Shown: piece after piece, positions 4,574 through 11,289 of the stretch
Layout: each line of letters begins with the position of its first letter
Numbering within the stretch: the stretch's first letter is position 1
Assembly (NCBI GenBank): GCA_964397205.1
Contig: CAYNIT010000122.1
Location: 1 to 12,672, forward strand
Source of the DNA: Phaeodactylibacter sp964397205
GTDB taxonomy: Bacteria > Bacteroidota > Bacteroidia > Chitinophagales > Saprospiraceae
DNA length: 12,672 nt
Reading direction: 5' to 3'
The notes under the pieces: generated by a model
Seen by the model: the letters and a program-made list of their open reading frames with translations, nothing else
What the model was told of the DNA's origin: nothing
Databases searched by the model: none
Position numbers and translations under genes: made by a program

Positions 4574-6844
4574 ATGAAAACCGCCAGCTTTCCCTGCGTA
4601 CTAGCAGCTCTTATTGTTGTTTTGGCTATTCTCACTCAAGCTGCCGCAGCTCAGCCACTAGACAAGGAGCGGCCCAAAGTTGCCCTTGTCCTCAGCGGAG
4701 GCGCTGCCAAGGGCATCGCCCACATCGGCGTGCTCAAGGTACTGGAAGAAGCAGGCATTGAGCCTGACCTCATCACCGGGACGAGCATGGGCGGCATCAT
4801 CGGCGGGTTGTACGCCATTGGTTACCGGGCTGACAGCCTGGAGCAGCTGGTGCTGAAGCAAGACTGGGATCAGGTCTTGAGCGACCGGGTCGGCTTGCGC
4901 AACGTTATTTTTGAAGAAAAAGACTACTTCGAAAACCAACTGGTGTCCCTGCCTTTCTTAAAGTGGAAAGTGCAAACGCCAAGCGGGTTGATCAAAGGGC
5001 AGCAGATTGAAAACCTGCTGACTCGCCTGACCCTTCCCGCCATCGGTATACACGACTTTCGCGACCTGCCCATCCCCTTCCGCTGCGTAGCGGCAGACAT
5101 CGTAGAGGGCCAGCCCGTGGTCATAGACGAAGGGCGGCTCGCTTGGGCCATGCGCGCCAGCATGGCCATCCCCACTGCTTTCACCCCTGTGACCCGGGAC
5201 AGCACCATCCTCATCGATGGCGGGCTGATCCGCAACTTCCCCGTAGAAGAAGCTGTAGCTTGGGATGCCGACATCGTGATCGGCGTCTATACCGGCTGGG
5301 TAAAGGCTGATGCCGAAGAATTGCGCAGCTTCTCCAAAATACTGCTGCAGTCTGGTTTCCTCCTCAGCGTTCAGGATGCCGAGGAGCAACGCCGGATGGT
5401 CGACATCTACATCGAGCCCGACCTGAGCGACTACAACGCTCAGGATTTCAGCCAGGCCGACTCTATCATCAAAGCGGGGGAAGCAGCTGCCCGACGGCTC
5501 CTGCCCGAACTCCGGCAGTTGGCGGATTCCCTGGATGCCATTGCCCCACAGCGGCCCGCCAAGCGCTTGGAGCGGCCCGATTCGCTCTGCATCGACCGCC
5601 TGCTGGTCATTGGCAACCGTCGCTATACGGATGAGGAGGTCATCGGCAAAATGGAACTGGAAGCAGGCAAGACCTACTCCATCCAACAGCTTCAAAGCAG
5701 CATCAACCACCTGGTCGGCACCAATTACTTTGAAAAAGTAGACTACTACTTCCAGGAGCACGACAATCAGCTCACCATGGTGGTCGACTGCGAGGAGCGC
5801 GCCCCTACCCTTCTGAAAACGGCACTCAACTACGACAACTACCTGGGCGCGGGGTTCCGGTTTAACATCAGCTCGCGCAACCTGCTGCTGCGCCGGTCCC
5901 GCCTCATGCTGAAAAGCACCGTAGCAGAAAACTACCGGCTGCGGCTCAACTACTTGCAGTACCTGGGCGAACAGCAAAACTGGATGCTGATCAACGAGTG
6001 GAGCCTGACCAGAGACGAAATCCCCATTTTCCAGAACGGCTTCCGCAATGAAGAATTCCGGCTCACCGAAGCCCTGGCTGACCTGCGGCTCCAAAAGCGC
6101 ATCGGAACCAACATGGCCATTGGCTTGGGGGTACAACGGGAGCATTTGTATTTCCGCCCCTCTGTCAATCCACAGCTGAATTTCGAACAGCTTGATTACA
6201 TCAATTACAACGCCTACCTATTCTTGGAGCTTAACAGCCTGAACCGCAACATCTTCCCCACTTCGGGCACCCGATTGTCTCTGGAGGCCAAAGCCATCAG
6301 CAACAGCCGCTACCGCTTGAGCAGCCTCAATCCTGAATTGGGCGTGGAAGGCGACTCGCTCTTTGCTTTCGATACGTACTTCAAACTCAGTTTGCAAAGC
6401 CTCAGCTATATCCCGCTGCACGAGCGGGCATCCCTGCTGCTGCGCCCCTTCGCCGGGCTGGTCACCAATCCCAGCAACACCTTCGGAGATTTCTTCCTCA
6501 TCGGTGCACCGCAGGCGCTGACCCGGCGCTCCATCCCCTTTTACGGCCTCAAACCCAACCAAGTCGTCGCCCAGTTTGCCTTCGGCATAGGCATTGGCTA
6601 CCAGCACCGGCTGCGGCCCAATTTGTTGTTGTCAGTAGACGCAGATGCCGCCCTGCTGGCCCGCCCCGGCCCTTACGCCAATCAGGTGCCAGACCCGGAG
6701 CAGTTCGTAGCCGGGCTCGGCCTGAGCGGCAGCTACAACACCTTGATCGGCCCGGTCAAACTCAGCCTAATGTACCCGCTGGCGGTCACCAGCAATGGCC
6801 CGCAGGAGGTCTTGTTGTTCCTCTCCATCGGGCACCGCTTCTGA
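4574..6844 (+). CDS. Outer-membrane patatin-like phospholipase with POTRA and beta-barrel
   Basis: The product has 756 residues, with a signal peptide ending near AAAAQP (about residues 23-28). The patatin domain (about 35-310) shows the oxyanion loop GGAAKG (42-47), the nucleophile elbow GTSMG with Ser71, and the catalytic Asp215 in DGG, so the Ser-Asp dyad is complete. A POTRA-like domain (about 337-406, starting near IDRLLVIGNRRYTDEEV) leads into an Omp85/surface-antigen barrel to the end. The C-terminus is Phe, as usual for barrels assembled by BamA. The architecture resembles the type Vd autotransporter PlpD of Pseudomonas; in Bacteroidota such proteins are frequent and their substrates mostly unknown. 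I infer acyl-ester hydrolysis at or outside the outer membrane. The ATG at 4574 fits the signal peptide; an in-frame extension to 4505 has no signal-like features and would start upstream of the promoter element. Confidence 0.9.
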   Translation: MKTASFPCVLAALIVVLAILTQAAAAQPLDKERPKVALVLSGGAAKGIAHIGVLKVLEEAGIEPDLITGTSMGGIIGGLYAIGYRADSLEQLVLKQDWDQVLSDRVGLRNVIFEEKDYFENQLVSLPFLKWKVQTPSGLIKGQQIENLLTRLTLPAIGIHDFRDLPIPFRCVAADIVEGQPVVIDEGRLAWAMRASMAIPTAFTPVTRDSTILIDGGLIRNFPVEEAVAWDADIVIGVYTGWVKADAEELRSFSKILLQSGFLLSVQDAEEQRRMVDIYIEPDLSDYNAQDFSQADSIIKAGEAAARRLLPELRQLADSLDAIAPQRPAKRLERPDSLCIDRLLVIGNRRYTDEEVIGKMELEAGKTYSIQQLQSSINHLVGTNYFEKVDYYFQEHDNQLTMVVDCEERAPTLLKTALNYDNYLGAGFRFNISSRNLLLRRSRLMLKSTVAENYRLRLNYLQYLGEQQNWMLINEWSLTRDEIPIFQNGFRNEEFRLTEALADLRLQKRIGTNMAIGLGVQREHLYFRPSVNPQLNFEQLDYINYNAYLFLELNSLNRNIFPTSGTRLSLEAKAISNSRYRLSSLNPELGVEGDSLFAFDTYFKLSLQSLSYIPLHERASLLLRPFAGLVTNPSNTFGDFFLIGAPQALTRRSIPFYGLKPNQVVAQFAFGIGIGYQHRLRPNLLLSVDADAALLARPGPYANQVPDPEQFVAGLGLSGSYNTLIGPVKLSLMYPLAVTSNGPQEVLLFLSIGHRF

Positions 6845-6860
6845 ACAGTCATCAAAAAAA

Positions 6861-6888
6861 TTATCAACAATCACCTATTTGTTGACAA
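6861..6888. other. AT-rich hairpin between the patatin gene and ftsK
   Basis: TTATCAACAA (6861-6870) and TTGTTGACAA (6879-6888) form a 10-bp stem, with one wobble and an 8-nt loop, 17 bases after the patatin stop. On the plus strand no T-run follows. On the minus strand seven Ts follow directly, but no minus-strand gene is present there to terminate. It may be an mRNA 3'-end structure or a protein-binding dyad. Confidence 0.4.
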
Positions 6889-6938
6889 CAGAAATGGAAC
6901 ATTCGCGGGGATATCTTATTATTGCGGGGATTAATCCC

Positions 6939-6946
6939 TATTTTTG
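6939..6946 (+). promoter_or_regulatory. Candidate -7 element of ftsK
   Basis: TATTTTTG matches TAnnTTTG, 77 bases before the chosen ftsK ATG (7023). Its position supports that start over in-frame ATGs at or above 6893, which lie upstream of the element. A -33 TTG at 6922-6924 is too close to be convincing. Confidence 0.45.
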
Positions 6947-7022
6947 TTCCTGTTTCAGCGGGCAAATGGTTCCGCCGCCTCTGGTCTCCGAGCCAGAGCG
7001 TAAAACACTGATTCAATTCCGA

Positions 7023-9527
7023 ATGGCAGCAAAAAAGCGCAAAAAGAAAGGTCAACTGCAACTGAAGCTGGGGATCAACGACGAGCGGATACCCAAACTA
7101 GCGGGCATCCTCTGCTTGTTCCTCGCTATCTACTTTGCCATTGCATTCACCTCCTACCTTTTTACCTGGAAGACCGATCAGGACCGCGTACTGAAATTCT
7201 CCTGGCAGCTGCTGCTGCAGAGCGATGAGCAGATGGCCAACTGGCTCGGCCGGCTGGGCGCTATTGTATCCAACATGTTTTTCTACTGGGGCTTTGGCCT
7301 GCCCTCCTACGTTTTCGTAGCCATCCTCGCTGTAGGGGGTATGGCGCTGATTCAACGCCAAGCCTTTAAGCTGTACTGGCCTAAGTTTCGGTTGTGGCTC
7401 CTGCTGATGGTCATCTTCAGCGTGTTTTTAGAGTTCGTAGCGGGGAGCAGCGCCGATTTCCCCTGGGGTGGCGCCTTTGGAGAAGCGATGAGCGACTGGC
7501 TGGTCAGCTTCGTCGGCACCGCTGGCATGATCCTGCTGCTGATATTCCTCCTATTGGGCACCATCGTGTGGAACATCAACCCCAATTTCAATGAAGCCAC
7601 TCCAAAAGATGCCGTGCAGGATACCCGGCAGTACCTCAACGATTGGTTCAGCGGACGGCTCCCGGGCCGGAAAACGCCACCGAAACCCTCGACCGAACCC
7701 AGCACTGAGGACGCTTACGCAAAAAGCAAGCCGGAAGCCACAGCGCTCCGCCCCGGGCAAAGCTCCACCGAGCCCCAGACAGAAACAGAGCAGGAAGACC
7801 AAGCTGGAAAAGCCAAACCCGCTGCTTCCGCGCCAGCGGAAAAACAACAGATGAGCTTTGAATTGGTCGAAGAGGTAAAAGTCGACAAGCCGGACTCTCT
7901 GCAAGTAGGCGAAGACGCGCTGGAGATCAAAAAGCCCGGCGCGAGCGGCGAAGGCAACAAAGACAAGCCGCCCCTTTCTGTACAAAAGGAAAACCAAGAC
8001 CACAGCGAGCCCTACGACCCCACACTTGAACTCGCCAGCTACGAGCGCCCGGAAACCAATTTGCTCGAAGATTATTCAGACCAAAAGGTGGAAATCGACC
8101 GGGCAGAACTCGAATCCAATAAGGACCAGATCATCGAGACGCTGCTCAACTATAAAATCGAGATTACCAAAATCCGGGCTACCATCGGCCCTACCATCAC
8201 CCTGTACGAAATCATACCGGCCCCAGGAATCCGGATTTCTAAAATCAAGAACCTCGAGGATGATATCGCCCTTAGCCTGGCCGCTTTGGGTATTCGCATC
8301 ATCGCTCCCATTCCCGGCAAAGGCACCATCGGTATTGAAGTGCCCAACCGCAACAAGCAAACGGTCTCCATGCGGGAGGTGTTGACTTCCGACAAGTTCC
8401 AGCGCGCCAAAATGGACCTGCCCATCGCCCTTGGCAAAACCATCTCCAACGAGGTATTCGTAGTAGACCTGGCAAAAATGCCCCACTTGCTGGTAGCCGG
8501 CGCTACCGGGCAGGGAAAATCCGTGGGCATCAACGCCATCCTGATGTCGCTGCTCTACAAGAAGCACCCCTCCCAGGTTAAGCTGGTCCTCATCGACCCT
8601 AAGAAGGTAGAACTCTTCCCCTACAGCCGGCTGGAACACCACTTCCTTTCCTACCTGCCCAATCAGGAAGAGCCCATCACTACGGAGACCAACGATGTGG
8701 TGAACACCCTGAACTCCCTGACCATAGAAATGGACCAGCGGTACAACCTGCTGAAGAAAGCCGCAGCGCGCAACATCCGGGAGTACAACGAGAAATTCGT
8801 GCAGCGCCGGCTCAACCCCAACAAGGGGCACCGCTTCATGCCCTTCATTGTGCTCGTCATTGACGAATTTGCCGATATGATCATGACCGCTGGCAAGGAA
8901 GTGGAACTCCCCATCGGCCGGCTGGCACAGCTGGCCCGGGCAGTCGGCATACACCTGATCATCGCCACCCAGCGCCCTTCCGTGAATATCATTACGGGGG
9001 TTATCAAGGCCAACTTCCCCGCCCGCATCGCCTACAAGGTCTCTTCCAAGGTCGACTCCCGGACCATCCTCGATGCCGGCGGCGCCGACCAGCTCATCGG
9101 GCAGGGCGACATGCTGCTGTCGGTAGGCGGCGATATGGTACGCCTGCAGGGCGCTTTCGTCGATACGCCGGAGGTAGAAAAAGTCATTGATTACATTGCT
9201 CTGCAAAGGGGGTATCCGGAGCCCCACTTCCTGCCAGAATTCCACGGCGACGATGAGGAGATACAGGGGACGCAGGGCATGACCTACGCGGAATTGGACG
9301 AGATGTTCGAGGATGCTGCCCGCTTGATCGTGCAGAATCAGCATGGTTCTACCTCTATGATACAGCGCCGCTTAAAACTGGGCTACAACCGGGCAGGCCG
9401 CATCATGGACCAGCTGGAGGCGCTCGGCATCGTTGGCCCCAGCGAGGGCAGCAAAGCCAGGGAGGTGCTGATCTACGATGAACAAGAGTTGAAAACGTAC
9501 CTGGATGATCTGCGGAACCGCAATTGA
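7023..9527 (+). CDS. ftsK: DNA translocase FtsK/SpoIIIE family
   Basis: The 834-residue product is a septum-anchored DNA pump that moves chromosome termini apart during division and, in most bacteria, activates XerCD at dif. Four membrane helices lie at about 25-48, 82-111, 122-140 and 160-184. A low-complexity linker rich in Pro, Glu, Lys and Thr spans about 190-345. The motor follows, with Walker A GATGQGKS (493-500) and Walker B LVIDEF (D614, E615). A C-terminal winged-helix gamma domain starts near residue 755 and includes GSTSMIQRRLKLGYNRAGRIMDQLE, given here only as its visible key block GSTSMIQRRLKLGYNRA. The gamma domain recognises polarity sequences in studied homologues. The start at 7023 gives a basic N-terminus (MAAKKRKKKG) before the first helix; an upstream in-frame extension to 6795 overlaps the patatin gene and has no FtsK-like sequence. 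The linker is much shorter than in E. coli FtsK. Confidence 0.95.
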   Translation: MAAKKRKKKGQLQLKLGINDERIPKLAGILCLFLAIYFAIAFTSYLFTWKTDQDRVLKFSWQLLLQSDEQMANWLGRLGAIVSNMFFYWGFGLPSYVFVAILAVGGMALIQRQAFKLYWPKFRLWLLLMVIFSVFLEFVAGSSADFPWGGAFGEAMSDWLVSFVGTAGMILLLIFLLLGTIVWNINPNFNEATPKDAVQDTRQYLNDWFSGRLPGRKTPPKPSTEPSTEDAYAKSKPEATALRPGQSSTEPQTETEQEDQAGKAKPAASAPAEKQQMSFELVEEVKVDKPDSLQVGEDALEIKKPGASGEGNKDKPPLSVQKENQDHSEPYDPTLELASYERPETNLLEDYSDQKVEIDRAELESNKDQIIETLLNYKIEITKIRATIGPTITLYEIIPAPGIRISKIKNLEDDIALSLAALGIRIIAPIPGKGTIGIEVPNRNKQTVSMREVLTSDKFQRAKMDLPIALGKTISNEVFVVDLAKMPHLLVAGATGQGKSVGINAILMSLLYKKHPSQVKLVLIDPKKVELFPYSRLEHHFLSYLPNQEEPITTETNDVVNTLNSLTIEMDQRYNLLKKAAARNIREYNEKFVQRRLNPNKGHRFMPFIVLVIDEFADMIMTAGKEVELPIGRLAQLARAVGIHLIIATQRPSVNIITGVIKANFPARIAYKVSSKVDSRTILDAGGADQLIGQGDMLLSVGGDMVRLQGAFVDTPEVEKVIDYIALQRGYPEPHFLPEFHGDDEEIQGTQGMTYAELDEMFEDAARLIVQNQHGSTSMIQRRLKLGYNRAGRIMDQLEALGIVGPSEGSKAREVLIYDEQELKTYLDDLRNRN

Positions 9528-9540
9528 GTTCACCCCTTAA

Positions 9541-9588
9541 CTCAGGGCATGGCGGCTTTGCTGAACGGTGCTCAAGTCATACCCTGAG
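9541..9588. other. Inverted repeat just after ftsK
   Basis: CTCAGGGCAT (9541-9550) and ATACCCTGAG (9579-9588) pair over 10 positions with one mismatch, around a 28-nt loop. It starts 14 bases after the ftsK stop. There is no T-run, so it may stabilise the 3' end rather than terminate. A second small perfect hairpin (CTCAGT-CAGA-ACTGAG) is at 9875-9890. Confidence 0.3.
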
Positions 9589-9606
9589 GGCAGTGGGCTG
9601 AGGTAC

Positions 9607-9879
9607 CTAACTCGATAACAACTGCTGCAGCTTGTAGCCCCCCTTATCCACAGCGGCTCCCGCACTGCTTTCATCTACGTCCCAATGGCCGCGGGCCTGA
9701 AAGTGCTTCCGCTAGGCGGCTACCGCGATGTCGAGGCCAAGCCTTGGGTACCCCTCGGCAATACCGGGGTAATCCGCGGTTCCGAGCGCGATGCTCAAGT
9801 CGTTGCCGACAGCCCGCTGAATGTGCTGATGACCCCGCAACAGGCGTGTCTGAAGCACTGGTTCAACCCCTACTCTCAG
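9607..9879 (-). pseudogene. Probable decayed gene fragment, family unknown
   Basis: Between ftsK and the GNAT gene there are 420 bases with no intact gene. The minus strand contains a frame that reads like protein but is broken. It is closed by TGA at 9880-9882, crosses an in-frame TAG at 9712-9714 and ends at TAG 9607-9609. Before the internal stop it includes GNDLSIALGTADYPGIAEG and RLGLDIAVAA; after it, HFQARGHWDVDESSAGAAV and GGYKLQQLLSS. There is no ATG start. The plus strand is open in the same codon register (9619-10041, first ATG 9685), so one of the two is a shadow. I favour the minus strand because the residue mix and the ending near the TAG look natural. Alternatives are a plus-strand fragment or chance openness in GC-rich DNA. 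I recognise no family. Confidence 0.35.
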
Positions 9880-9947
9880 TCAGAACTGAGTGAGCGGCGG
9901 CGGCGGAGTTGCAGGCCATTCAGCTTGGCAAAATCGGCTGCCTTCTC

Positions 9948-10475
9948 TCAAAACACCGGCCCCAGAAAATCCACCAATCCTTCCCCCCACTCCTTCCTGC
10001 CCAGCTTTTTCACCATCAAAGTCGCTTCAATCTGCCGTTGAGCTACGCCCAGAGTGCTGTGCTCGCTGATCATAATCCAGCGGCAGAGGTTGTTGACCAG
10101 TACAAAGCCGTTGCGGAGGTACAGCTGCTTCTGGGTAGCCATGAGTACGATGAAATCGATGCGGTGCTGCATACCGAGCAGGCTGAGTTCCGACAGCAAG
10201 TGAGAAGCCAGGCGCTTCTGCCGGTGGGAATCCGCCACGCAGAGGTCCGCCAGGCCGAAGATGCGCAGCAAAGCCCCGGAATTGTTGATGGTACGATGCT
10301 CTACCGCCATATGAGCGATCAAGCGTTCCCCTTCCCAAGCCAGGTAACGGAAGTCCGGCGGCTGCTTGTAATAGCTGCGCTTGGGATAAGCCGAAAAAGC
10401 GCTGCCCAATAAGCCGCTGACCGCTGCCTCTTCCTCCGGGCGCAATTGAAATTCTTCCACCCGCTTCAACTCCAT
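9948..10475 (-). CDS. GNAT family N-acetyltransferase
   Basis: The 175-residue protein has the GNAT layout. Motif A is LADLCVADSHRQKRLASHLL (75-94), with the acetyl-CoA pyrophosphate loop at about 85-90. The late motif LYLRNGF (118-124) matches the usual YxxxGF. The Gly normally found in the R/QxxGxG/A loop is Arg88 here, a deviation that also occurs in diverged members. The substrate is not predictable. I chose the ATG at 10475 because GAGG lies 8 bases before it; a GTG at 10499 would add 8 residues and overlap the cyclase gene. The ATG lies 10 bases after the diadenylate cyclase stop, so the gene is probably the last of that operon. Confidence 0.8.
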   Translation of the reverse strand: MELKRVEEFQLRPEEEAAVSGLLGSAFSAYPKRSYYKQPPDFRYLAWEGERLIAHMAVEHRTINNSGALLRIFGLADLCVADSHRQKRLASHLLSELSLLGMQHRIDFIVLMATQKQLYLRNGFVLVNNLCRWIMISEHSTLGVAQRQIEATLMVKKLGRKEWGEGLVDFLGPVF

Positions 10476-10485
10476 AGAAATGTCC

Positions 10486-11280
10486 TCAATAGTATTCACT
10501 CAGTAAATTCTTAATTTCCCTTTCATCCAATCTCCGGCGCAGGTGCCCCTCCACGGCGATGGATACCGTACCGTTTTCTTCAGACACCACAAATGCCGCT
10601 ACGTTGGCCCGCTCTGTAATACCGACCGCCGCCCGGTGGCGCAAGCCAGCGCTGCTGGGCAGATTAGGGTTTTCCGAAACGGGCAGCACGCAGCTGGCGG
10701 ACTTGATCCTGCCATCGCTGATCAGCACCGCCCCATCGTGCAGCGGGCTGTGTTTGTTGAAAATACTTTCCAGCAGGGGCTCACTGATTTCGGAATCCAT
10801 ATCCACCCCGCTGCTCACCAGGCCCTCCAGCTTCAAATTGCCGCAAAGGACGATCAAAGCCCCAGTCTTGCGCTTGCTCATGCGCAGCAGGGCCGAGCGG
10901 ATGGACCGCAGCTGACGGGCTTTCTCCTCCGTATTTTCCAGGTTCCGGTCGATCATGCGGCCGAAAAAAGTGGAGCGCTGCCGCAGGGTAGTCTCGCCCA
11001 AAAAAAGCAAGAACCGCCGCACCTCGGGCTGAAAAATGATGATGATGATGATCACGCCCACGCTGACGAACTGATCGAGCACCGCCGACAGCAAGTCCAT
11101 CTCCAGCTGATTGACCAGCCACCACACCACATAGAGGGTCAGCACCCCAATGAAAATATTGAACGCAATATTGCCGCGCAGCAGTTTGTAGATCTGGTAC
11201 ATCAAGTACCCTACTATCAGAATATCGAGTATATCCCAAACCCGGACCGGCACAAAACCTATGTCAAACAAATACAGCAT
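10486..11280 (-). CDS. dacA: Membrane diadenylate cyclase, CdaA type (c-di-AMP synthase)
   Basis: The 264-residue enzyme condenses two ATP into cyclic di-AMP, a messenger controlling potassium and osmolyte balance and wall homeostasis in studied bacteria. Three membrane helices lie at about 14-34, 38-59 and 63-83. The DAC (DisA_N) domain covers about 110-250, with the catalytic DGA at 182-184 (HSPLHDGAVLI) and the ATP-binding RHR at 214-216 (GLRHRAAVGI). Both motifs are intact, so activity is expected. The third helix is encoded partly by a run of ATC codons (six Ile in a row). In many Bacteroidota this gene sits beside folP. Here it follows a prolyl oligopeptidase gene by 9 bases and precedes a GNAT gene by 10, so the three form one probable transcript. 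No c-di-AMP phosphodiesterase is in view. Confidence 0.93.
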   Translation of the reverse strand: MLYLFDIGFVPVRVWDILDILIVGYLMYQIYKLLRGNIAFNIFIGVLTLYVVWWLVNQLEMDLLSAVLDQFVSVGVIIIIIIFQPEVRRFLLFLGETTLRQRSTFFGRMIDRNLENTEEKARQLRSIRSALLRMSKRKTGALIVLCGNLKLEGLVSSGVDMDSEISEPLLESIFNKHSPLHDGAVLISDGRIKSASCVLPVSENPNLPSSAGLRHRAAVGITERANVAAFVVSEENGTVSIAVEGHLRRRLDEREIKNLLSEYY

Positions 11281-11289
11281 TCAGTGGGC

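Noticed and set aside
4330..4761. A 143-codon plus-strand open frame across tRNA-Leu(CAG)
   Set aside because: It crosses a tRNA, a terminator and the promoter of the next gene; not a protein gene.
4958..6145. A 395-codon minus-strand open frame opposite the patatin-barrel gene
   Set aside because: It is antisense to a gene with a complete dyad, POTRA and barrel; no independent support.
8076..9344. A 422-codon minus-strand open frame opposite ftsK
   Set aside because: It is the shadow of the FtsK motor domain; no domain or start signal is evident.
9712..9714. Recoded TAG (pyrrolysine or suppressor) in the 9607-9879 fragment
   Set aside because: No Pyl machinery or suppressor tRNA is visible, the frame lacks a start, and it ends at another TAG; decay is simpler.
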